The notes beneath the pieces are model-generated. The model was not told the origin of the DNA. It saw only the letters and a list, made by a program, of their open reading frames with translations, and searched no databases. From Denitrobacterium sp024691475 (GTDB lineage Bacteria > Actinomycetota > Coriobacteriia > Coriobacteriales > Eggerthellaceae), in the NCBI GenBank assembly GCA_024691475.1, contig JAILNP010000186.1, positions 1-6,225 of the forward strand: 6,225 nt of DNA, in the 5' to 3' direction. Both the position numbers and the translations under genes were made by a program. Below, piece by piece: positions 1 through 5,269 of this stretch. Every line of letters starts with the position of its first letter. Positions within the stretch are counted from its first letter, which is position 1.

Positions 1-10
1 GCCAACGAGC

Positions 11-853
11 ATGGACGAGATCTCGGGTAACTTGGGCGTATTTCTGCCCAACACCGAGGGCCGCACGGAATTCCTGCCGCCCGACCCCGAAAAGGTTCCC
101 CAGATTGAAAACGCCATCGACCAGGCGTCGGAAGCCTACGCGCAGCGTTCGCCCGAAGACCGCACGCGCGAGCTGTTCGCGCAGATGCGCCCCCAGCGCG
201 CCATCCTCCGCGCCATCATGAATGCGGCTGACGAGCCCATTTCCGAAAGTAACTTGGAGGAGATCGTCAACGAAGTGCGCACACGCAAGTTCTCGGTATA
301 CTCCACCGCAACCATCTGCCACATGATGGAAACCGCCGGTGCCATTCAACGCGTTACGGATACGGGCGCGCCCTACGACTCGGTCGAAGCCGTTCCCGCC
401 ATCGTGGAAATCGACGGCATCGAATACTACGAACCCACCACTCCGCCCGAGGTGCATTGGCTTGCTACGGAAGCGGGTCTGGCCATCATGGCCGAAAACA
501 AGCCCCTGGAGCGCATCGAAGAGCTGTTCGAAAAGGAAGCCGACTACCTGAAGATCTACAAGCGCGTGCTCACCCTCGCATCGGAGGAAGGCGGCACGAC
601 CATGCCGAAGCTCTCCGCCGCCGTGGACAGCGATCCGCTCATCGCCGAACCCACGCGCGTGTTCTTCGTGCAGCACTTCACCGACCTGCTGGAAAACCGC
701 GATGCCATCGAATGGCAAGGCTCCACATGGGCCGTTACCGAAGTGGGACGTGCGGCGCTCAATAAGCTCGCCGAAGTCGAAGACGACTTCGCTGGCGAAG
801 AGCAGGAGAAACCCTTCGCGGTGGCAGCCGAAACCGACGGCATCAAGTGGTAG
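11..853 (+). CDS. Unrecognised acidic protein with two winged-helix-like repeats, in a respiratory operon
   Basis: I do not recognise a named family. The 280-residue product has no signal peptide or membrane segment, so it should be cytoplasmic, and it is rich in Glu and Asp. It appears to contain a duplicated module of about 70-95 residues. Copy 1 is residues 64-160 and copy 2 is residues 182-250. Each starts with a hydrophobic helix (ILRAIMNAAD; KRVLTLASEE), runs through a helix ending METAGAIQRV or LENRDAIEWQ, and closes with matching wing-helix segments (WLATEAGLAIM; WAVTEVGRAAL). This resembles tandem winged-helix domains, which could bind DNA or another protein. Its stop is 15 bases before the chaperone start at 869, so it is probably co-transcribed with the redox genes. 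Only ten bases precede the ATG and they hold no in-frame stop, so the true start may lie upstream of the window. Possible roles are operon regulator or maturation accessory factor; both are inference. Confidence 0.85.
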   Translation: MDEISGNLGVFLPNTEGRTEFLPPDPEKVPQIENAIDQASEAYAQRSPEDRTRELFAQMRPQRAILRAIMNAADEPISESNLEEIVNEVRTRKFSVYSTATICHMMETAGAIQRVTDTGAPYDSVEAVPAIVEIDGIEYYEPTTPPEVHWLATEAGLAIMAENKPLERIEELFEKEADYLKIYKRVLTLASEEGGTTMPKLSAAVDSDPLIAEPTRVFFVQHFTDLLENRDAIEWQGSTWAVTEVGRAALNKLAEVEDDFAGEEQEKPFAVAAETDGIKW

Positions 854-854
854 C

Positions 855-860
855 AGGGAG
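855..860 (+). promoter_or_regulatory. Ribosome binding site deciding the chaperone start
   Basis: AGGGAG lies 8 bases before ATG 869. The in-frame GTG at 860 overlaps it and the ATG at 863 is only 2 bases away, so 869 is the only start with normal spacing. Confidence 0.6.
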
Positions 861-868
861 TGATGAAC

Positions 869-1561
869 ATGACGAACGCAACGATGGAAGAAACCCAGGA
901 AACCCGCGAACAGCTGGCCGAAGCCTGCAGGCAACGCGCAGCGCAGTATGGCTTCATATCGCGCCTGTTCCGCAAGGAAATCACGCCCGAACTACTCGAC
1001 GAGCTTCACGGGCTGCACTACCGCGTGCACACGGGCAACGACAACATCGACGAGGGCTATCGCCTGCTTGCAACGTACCTTTCCGGCATCTGGGACAACA
1101 CGATTACCGAACTCGCCGCAGACTACATGCGCACTTTCTTCGGGCACGGCTACAGCGGCCATGCGGCTGCCTACCCGTTCGAAAGCATTTACACCAACGA
1201 GAAGCGCCTGCTCATGCAAGGAGCACGCGATGAGGTGCTTGCCCTGTACCGCGCAGCGGGCCTCGACAAGAAAGCCGATTGGAAAGAGGGCGAAGACCAC
1301 ATCGCGCTCGAACTGGAATACATGCAGGTGCTTGCCCTGCGCACCGCCAACGCCCTTGAAGTGGGCGACGAGCGCCAGGCTACGACCCTGCTGAAGAGCC
1401 AGCTGAACTTCCTGGACGACCATCTGTATGCATGGGCGCCGCTTCTGGCAATCGACATGAAGCGTTTCTCGCAGACCGACTTCTACACCGGACTCGCCTT
1501 CCTCATGGAGGGCTTCCTGGAGGAAGACGTGGAGCTATTGGAGGACATCCTCGAGGAGTAA
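869..1561 (+). CDS. TorD/DmsD-family molybdoenzyme maturation chaperone
   Basis: This is a 230-residue all-helical cytoplasmic protein of the usual length for the TorD/DmsD/NarJ chaperones. These proteins bind the twin-arginine leader or the apo form of a molybdopterin reductase and hold it until the cofactor is inserted. The family signature is visible as EGEDHIALELEYM (E140 to M152), matching the conserved E-x-DH-[IL]-x-x-E pattern. The upstream segment AAYPFESIYTNEKRLLM matches the family's YP-x-ES-x-YT-x-x-x-RL-x-M region. I chose ATG 869 because AGGGAG (855-860) sits 8 bases upstream; GTG 860 and ATG 863 are too close to that site. The gene follows the winged-helix-like gene by 15 bases and precedes the Tat-dependent ferredoxin by 38 bases. 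The client is probably a catalytic subunit encoded upstream of the window. The exact subfamily (TorD, DmsD or other) cannot be fixed from the sequence. Confidence 0.9.
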   Translation: MTNATMEETQETREQLAEACRQRAAQYGFISRLFRKEITPELLDELHGLHYRVHTGNDNIDEGYRLLATYLSGIWDNTITELAADYMRTFFGHGYSGHAAAYPFESIYTNEKRLLMQGARDEVLALYRAAGLDKKADWKEGEDHIALELEYMQVLALRTANALEVGDERQATTLLKSQLNFLDDHLYAWAPLLAIDMKRFSQTDFYTGLAFLMEGFLEEDVELLEDILEE

Positions 1562-1599
1562 CGAGGGTTCCATATACAGACGAGCAAGGAGAGAGGCGT

Positions 1600-2244
1600 A
1601 TGGAAGAAACGAAGGAGAAGCAGGCACATGCCGGCATGTCCCGGCGCGCGTTCGCCATTGGCGGAGGCGGCGCGGCGGTGCTGCTTGCCATGGGCGGGCT
1701 GAAGGCCGTACCAGCGCAAGCCAAGACGCGACCGCCGGGAGGCCAGGATGAGGACCGCCTGATTTCCGCATGCATCCGCTGCGAGCGTTGCGTTGAGACC
1801 TGCCCGCGCAATGCCCTGGCACCCATGCACATCGAAGATGGCATTTTGGGCGTACGCACGCCGGTGACCAACTTCGACGAGGGATATTGCGACTTCTGCC
1901 AGGAAGCAAATGGCGGGGACCCGCTGTGCGTCAAATGCTGCCCCACGCAGGCGCTGCAGCTGACTGCATCCGCTACGGCGGAAAGCACCATCATCGGCAA
2001 AGCGGTCATCAACGAGAATTGGTGCCTCGCCTGGTCGAAGGCAAACGGATGTCGCTTCTGCTACGACGCCTGCCCCTACGAGGCCATCGAGCTCACCGAG
2101 AAGGACAACCGTCCCGTGGTCATTGCCGACCGCTGCAACGGGTGTGGCGCCTGCCAGAGCGTATGCGTCAGCCTGCAGGAGGGCTCCATCACCCTGGGCG
2201 CAACCGCGCGCGCCATCGTCGTCGTACCCGAATCGGAACTGTAA
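1600..2244 (+). CDS. NapG-like Tat-exported ferredoxin with four 4Fe-4S clusters
   Basis: This 214-residue protein belongs to the NapG/MauM type of periplasmic polyferredoxin, which relays electrons from a membrane quinol-oxidising partner to a periplasmic reductase. The N-terminus carries a twin-arginine leader: SRRAFAIGG at 14-22, a hydrophobic stretch to about 34, and an AQA cleavage site after residue 41. Four cluster motifs follow: C58/C61/C64/C68-P; C97/C100/C110/C113, followed by C114-P; C142/C151/C154/C158-P; and C179/C182/C185/C189. Four clusters and about 210-230 residues fit NapG. ATG 1600 is preferred over upstream in-frame starts (the frame is open from before 1432) because AAGGAG at 1586-1591 is 8 bases away, the Tat leader follows directly, and an earlier start would overlap the chaperone gene. 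It lies just before the NapH-like gene, the usual NapGH order. No napA, napB or napC is visible, so nitrate need not be the substrate. Confidence 0.92.
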   Translation: MEETKEKQAHAGMSRRAFAIGGGGAAVLLAMGGLKAVPAQAKTRPPGGQDEDRLISACIRCERCVETCPRNALAPMHIEDGILGVRTPVTNFDEGYCDFCQEANGGDPLCVKCCPTQALQLTASATAESTIIGKAVINENWCLAWSKANGCRFCYDACPYEAIELTEKDNRPVVIADRCNGCGACQSVCVSLQEGSITLGATARAIVVVPESEL

Positions 2245-2249
2245 GGAGG
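2243..2249 (+). promoter_or_regulatory. Ribosome binding site overlapping the upstream stop codon
   Basis: AAGGAGG begins inside the TAA stop of the ferredoxin gene and is 5 bases before ATG 2255. The overlap points to coupled translation of the NapG-like and NapH-like proteins, which would keep their ratio fixed. Confidence 0.7.
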
Positions 2250-2254
2250 CCAGC

Positions 2255-3187
2255 ATGAAAACGAACAAGCTACGCATCATCATCCCCCTGGCCATCCTGG
2301 CCATCGCGGGCATCGCCTTCGCGGCTCACCAGAGCCTGGGCACCCTTTCCGCCCTGGGCTGGCAGGACATCTCGGTCCTGTGCCCCATCGGCGCGCTGGG
2401 CACCCTTCTTGCCAGCAAGACCCTCGTTCCGCATGTGCTCATCTCGCTCGTGCTTGCCGTCATCGGCATCATAGTTCTCGGCCGTGCCTTCTGCGGATGG
2501 ATTTGCCCCGTTCCCGTATGGCGCAAGCTGCGTTACCTGTTCCATAAGCAAGATCCCAGCCTGAAGGGCAAAGCGAAGATCGACCCCGATTCCCCTCTTA
2601 CGGAAAAGGAGCAAAAGGCCCTCCATGCGTCCTGCGGCAACATCTGCCACGCACGCAAGCCTTCCGATTCCCGCCACATCGTGCTGGGAGCCGGACTGCT
2701 CTCCGCAGCGATCTTCGGATTCCCGGTGTTTTGTCTCATCTGCCCCATCGGCCTTTCCTTCGCGCTGGTATTCACGGTCATCCTGCTGTTCGGCGGAGGC
2801 GACGTAACCTGGTCGGTCGTATTCATCCCCGTGCTCTTACTCGTGGAAGTGGTGTTCTTCCGCAAGTGGTGCAGTCACGTCTGCCCCGTAGGAGCGCTCA
2901 TGAGCCTGGTCTCCCGCGCGAACCGCACCCTACGGATACGGGTGGATCACGCCAAATGCATCGAGGACACGCGCGGCGTGAAATGCGGTCGCTGCTCGCA
3001 GGTGTGCAACGTAGGCATCAACCCGCGTCATCCCGAATTGGGAGCAGGCATGCACGAGTGCACGAAATGTCACGCCTGCGTAGAAAGCTGCCCGGGCAAC
3101 GCCATTACCATGCCGTTCCTGCCCAAGGACAACGGAGAAGCCTCCGTAGCGAAACCGGTTGTGATTACCGACAACATCGAGAAGTAG
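2255..3187 (+). CDS. NapH-like membrane iron-sulfur protein (quinol dehydrogenase partner)
   Basis: This 310-residue integral membrane protein is of the NapH type, which oxidises quinol and passes electrons to the NapG-like ferredoxin. Hydrophobic segments lie near residues 7-24, 58-77, 142-160, 163-181 and 186-202; classical NapH has four helices, so one stretch may not span. The two family C-x-x-x-C-P motifs are at C80-C84 (CGWICPVP) and C206-C210 (CSHVCPVG). Two 4Fe-4S ferredoxin motifs form the C-terminus: C235/C244/C247/C251 and C269/C272/C275/C279-P. Additional cysteines occur at C43 (LCPIGAL), C127/C131 (CGNICH) and C160/C163 (FCLICPIG), suggesting a subfamily variant. ATG 2255 has a strong AAGGAGG at 2243-2249 that overlaps the stop codon of the ferredoxin gene (2242-2244), so the pair is probably translationally coupled. 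A hairpin begins 5 bases after the stop, marking the operon end. Confidence 0.92.
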   Translation: MKTNKLRIIIPLAILAIAGIAFAAHQSLGTLSALGWQDISVLCPIGALGTLLASKTLVPHVLISLVLAVIGIIVLGRAFCGWICPVPVWRKLRYLFHKQDPSLKGKAKIDPDSPLTEKEQKALHASCGNICHARKPSDSRHIVLGAGLLSAAIFGFPVFCLICPIGLSFALVFTVILLFGGGDVTWSVVFIPVLLLVEVVFFRKWCSHVCPVGALMSLVSRANRTLRIRVDHAKCIEDTRGVKCGRCSQVCNVGINPRHPELGAGMHECTKCHACVESCPGNAITMPFLPKDNGEASVAKPVVITDNIEK

Positions 3188-3192
3188 CCCTT

Positions 3193-3220
3193 CCCCGCCG
3201 CGCATCAACCCGCGGCGGGG
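3193..3220 (+). terminator. GC-rich hairpin, likely operon terminator
   Basis: CCCCGCCGCG (3193-3202) pairs perfectly with CGCGGCGGGG (3211-3220) around an 8-base loop, 5 bases after the NapH-like stop codon. No T-tract follows (next bases CTCCTCCC), so it is not a textbook intrinsic terminator. It may work as a variant terminator of a high-GC actinobacterium or as a 3' RNA stabiliser. The stem is certain; the terminator role is inferred from position. Confidence 0.55.
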
Positions 3221-3269
3221 CTCCTCCCAAGATGGCTCTTGCGGGTAATGAGAGCCATCTTGGGAGGAG
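3221..3269. repeat. Perfect 19-bp inverted repeat (long hairpin)
   Basis: CTCCTCCCAAGATGGCTCT (3221-3239) is the exact reverse complement of 3251-3269, with an 11-base spacer (3240-3250). It starts on the base after the first hairpin ends and lies in noncoding sequence. As RNA it would be a very stable stem-loop. Candidate roles are a second terminator, an mRNA 3'-end protector, or a dispersed palindromic (REP-like) element. It has no T-tract on either side. The repeat is directly visible; its role is unknown. Confidence 0.85.
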
Positions 3270-3270
3270 G

Positions 3271-3310
3271 GCGGGTCACTCGATTCCCCAATTGTCCTCG
3301 AGTGGCCCGC
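3271..3310. repeat. Third hairpin, 13-bp stem
   Basis: GCGGGTCACTCGA (3271-3283) pairs with TCGAGTGGCCCGC (3298-3310): 12 Watson-Crick pairs and one T-G wobble around a 14-base loop. It follows the 19-bp hairpin by one base and lies 94 bases before the next start codon. It belongs to the leader of the helicase-like gene if transcription starts upstream of it. Function unknown. Confidence 0.75.
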
Positions 3311-3390
3311 TCCTTCCACATTGCGCATCGTGGTTGGTCGTCGACGCATCCCCTAGCGATACGATGGCCCACCATGATGCGACGACTTCG

Positions 3391-3396
3391 AAAGGA
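3391..3396 (+). promoter_or_regulatory. Ribosome binding site of the helicase-like gene
   Basis: AAAGGA sits 7 bases before ATG 3404. Other in-frame starts at 3239 and 3374 have no comparable site, so this supports the 574-residue product. Confidence 0.55.
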
Positions 3397-3403
3397 CGCG
3401 CGC

Positions 3404-5128
3404 ATGACCGCATGCGAGAACACACAGCCTCACGTCACGCTCTTCCTGGGCGGCCCCGCATGCGGGAAAACGACGGCACTGCTCGAGGAAGCTCATAAAG
3501 CCGAATCCATCGATCGATCACGCGTTCTCTTCATAACTGCATGCGACAGGGACTGCCAAACCATTAAAAACCGTATTGAAACCATAGACAATCTCATACA
3601 AGTGACGAGCATTCAGAATCTTGCCCGAAACATTCTCAACGAACCAGAAGCGCACGAGATAATCGGCAGAAGCGCGCGCATACTCGACTCCGTCGAGGAA
3701 GGCATTCTCTTTGAGGACATGCGTTCGCTGGGAATCAAGCAACGACGTTTGCGGGGCCTTTGCAGCTTCATCCAGCGTGGCTGGAGCGACTTGGCAGACG
3801 AAGATGAACGCTGGCTCCAGACGCTTGAAGAAGAGCTCGTAGCGCAGCGCATGCGGGAGAATCTGCAACTCGTTGACGGCATGCTGCACTGCGAACTCGA
3901 AGCATGCGCCCTACGCGTAGTAAGCCAATGCGAGCGCATTCGCAATGCCTACCAAGCTCACGCGGTACTTGTCGACGACTTTACCCTTATGGGACGCGCC
4001 TCACAGCAACTTGTTCGCGCGCTTGCCACGCAGGAACTATACGTGGCCGCAAGCGATGCACCCGGCATGCGCGTTGCAGACCCCTACCCCTTCGAACGAG
4101 GAGTGAAGGAACTGCTTGAAGCATGCCCCAACACGCAAACGCATGTGCTGCATACGTGCTATCGCCCCACCACGAGCGTGAGCATCATCAACAAACTGCG
4201 CACGGAAGCCGGACGCGCACCCCTTACCGCCAACGACGAGTGCAAGGGAACCATCGAGACGCATTACATTGGGGGATTCGCAGAGGAACAGGAGGCGATC
4301 CTGAGGACCATCGATGCTGCCCATGCGCAGGGGACGTCCTTGTCACGCATCGCGATCGTAGGCGCGAACGGAATCTGGCGAACGACAATCGCACGGGTTC
4401 TAAGAGGAAACAATATCGCCGTCAGTGCGCCCCAATCGACTAAGAGACGTATTCGCGATTATCGCGATAAAGAGGCAAATACATCCATAGAATGCGCGAC
4501 CCTCGAACAGCTATCGCGCGACTCCGAAAACGCCCTCGCATGGCGCACCTGGTGCGCACTGGGTGACTATCTAGCCAACAGCGTGGGCATCGACGCACTT
4601 CGCGCGCCTGCCCTTAGGGCAGGACTCACGCTCCCCCAGGCGTTCAACGCCCTTCTTGCAGACAAGCTTGATGGCCTCCGTGCAAATGACCCCATAGCCG
4701 AAGGGCTCCTCGCACGCTATCGCGCAGGATTGGACGAGCTACGCACTCGAGACGCGGAGGCAGCATACGACCCCGCGAACCCACCTGCAGAGCGCGAAGG
4801 CGTCTTGCTCTGCAATCCCAGTGAGCTGCAGGGGCAGACATTCGACCTGGTTATCTTCGGAGGCTTCGTAAACGGCTTCTTCCCTTCGCGCGCCTGGTGC
4901 GACAACGAGGTAATCGGCACCGCCCGCGCAAGGGAAGCCCAGCTCTACCGAACTCAACTCGCCTCCGTTGCCGCAAGCGCAACGAACCGCCTGATCTTCA
5001 CGGGATTCACCACCTGTTCGTTGGAAACGGCAGAACGCCTTGATCTGTGCGTGGAACGCATTCGACTCACACGCGGCATCCGCATGGCAGCCATCTCTCC
5101 AAGCAGGTTTCTCTCCCTTGTCCATTAG
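3404..5128 (+). CDS. UvrD-like superfamily 1 helicase relative with altered motifs
   Basis: This 574-residue cytoplasmic protein follows the motif order of UvrD/Rep helicases but is shorter than UvrD (about 720). Motif I is intact: G16-x4-G21-K22-T23. Motif Ia resembles LFITACDRDCQTIKNRI, followed by VTSIQNLARNIL in place of the usual T-x-H segment. Motif II is LVDDF (D191, D192), where UvrD has DE-x-Q. Motif III is ASDAPGM (217-222), lacking the usual Gln. Motif IV is CYRPTT (252-257). Motif V is SELQGQTFDLVIFGGFVNGFFP (from 473), without the Lys of the usual KGLE. The motif VI region (VAASATNRLIFT, 522-533) lacks the TRA arginine. The product ends soon after SPSRFL, a UvrD landmark, with no nuclease domain. 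ATG 3404 follows AAAGGA (3391-3396) by 7 bases; an in-frame start at 3239 would run through the hairpins. It stands alone on this strand between the redox operon and the lectin gene. It may be a DNA-repair helicase, an AddB/AdnA-like partner, or a non-unwinding ATPase. Confidence 0.85.
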   Translation: MTACENTQPHVTLFLGGPACGKTTALLEEAHKAESIDRSRVLFITACDRDCQTIKNRIETIDNLIQVTSIQNLARNILNEPEAHEIIGRSARILDSVEEGILFEDMRSLGIKQRRLRGLCSFIQRGWSDLADEDERWLQTLEEELVAQRMRENLQLVDGMLHCELEACALRVVSQCERIRNAYQAHAVLVDDFTLMGRASQQLVRALATQELYVAASDAPGMRVADPYPFERGVKELLEACPNTQTHVLHTCYRPTTSVSIINKLRTEAGRAPLTANDECKGTIETHYIGGFAEEQEAILRTIDAAHAQGTSLSRIAIVGANGIWRTTIARVLRGNNIAVSAPQSTKRRIRDYRDKEANTSIECATLEQLSRDSENALAWRTWCALGDYLANSVGIDALRAPALRAGLTLPQAFNALLADKLDGLRANDPIAEGLLARYRAGLDELRTRDAEAAYDPANPPAEREGVLLCNPSELQGQTFDLVIFGGFVNGFFPSRAWCDNEVIGTARAREAQLYRTQLASVAASATNRLIFTGFTTCSLETAERLDLCVERIRLTRGIRMAAISPSRFLSLVH

Positions 5129-5192
5129 GGGATTTCCCCACTGTTTCAGCTTGGCAACGGAACGCCAACGCACGTGGTGCCCGCGCGCAATA

Positions 5193-5229
5193 CCACAGAT
5201 ATGTTAGTAGAATTGTTCCATATTTGTGG
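5193..5229. promoter_or_regulatory. Inverted repeat over a possible -10 box: candidate operator of the lectin gene
   Basis: CCACAGATATG (5193-5203) pairs with CATATTTGTGG (5219-5229), 10 of 11 positions complementary plus one G-T wobble, around a 15-base centre. The centre contains TAGAAT (5208-5213), a five-of-six match to the -10 consensus. No good -35 box stands at the right distance. The patch is more AT-rich than its flanks, as promoters are. A symmetric site over the -10 would suit a dimeric repressor or activator; alternatively it is a hairpin in a 5' leader. The repeat is visible; the regulatory role is inferred. Confidence 0.4.
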
Positions 5230-5253
5230 GGGTCGCAGTATGCCCATTCGGGC

Positions 5254-5261
5254 AAGGGGGT
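5254..5261 (+). promoter_or_regulatory. Ribosome binding site deciding the lectin-protein start
   Basis: AAGGGGGT differs by one base from the ideal AAGGAGGT and lies 8 bases before ATG 5270. The in-frame ATG at 5240 has only a G-run upstream. A small hairpin (TGCCC 5241-5245 with GGGCA 5250-5254) abuts the site and could modulate access to it. Confidence 0.55.
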
Positions 5262-5269
5262 CGAACGCC

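Noticed and set aside
1483..2313. 276-codon open frame on the - strand opposite the ferredoxin gene
   Set aside because: It lies antisense to a protein with clear cluster motifs and a Tat leader. Its translation has no recognisable domain, and long antisense frames are common in high-G+C coding DNA.
2635..2650. Haem-binding reading of CGNICH in the NapH-like protein
   Set aside because: The spacing is C-x3-C-H, not the usual C-x2-C-H of c-type cytochromes, and no cytochrome fold is evident. An iron-sulfur or structural role is more likely.
3262..3275. Possible G-quadruplex (GGG, GG, GGG, GGG runs)
   Set aside because: Only three runs of three G are present with one run of two, and most of these bases are better explained as arms of the second and third hairpins.
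3239..3403. N-terminal extension of the helicase-like protein from an ATG at 3239
   Set aside because: It would run through the second and third hairpins, its translation is low-quality Arg/Pro-rich sequence, and it lacks a ribosome binding site. ATG 3404 has one, and the Walker A motif follows at a normal distance.
5128..5139. Short hairpin GGGG-ATTT-CCCC at the helicase-like stop codon
   Set aside because: The stem is only 4 bp and no T-tract follows, so I do not call it a terminator.
5240..5269. Alternative lectin-protein start at ATG 5240
   Set aside because: It lacks a proper ribosome binding site and would add ten residues (MPIRARGSNA) before the signal peptide. ATG 5270 has AAGGGGGT at 8-base spacing.
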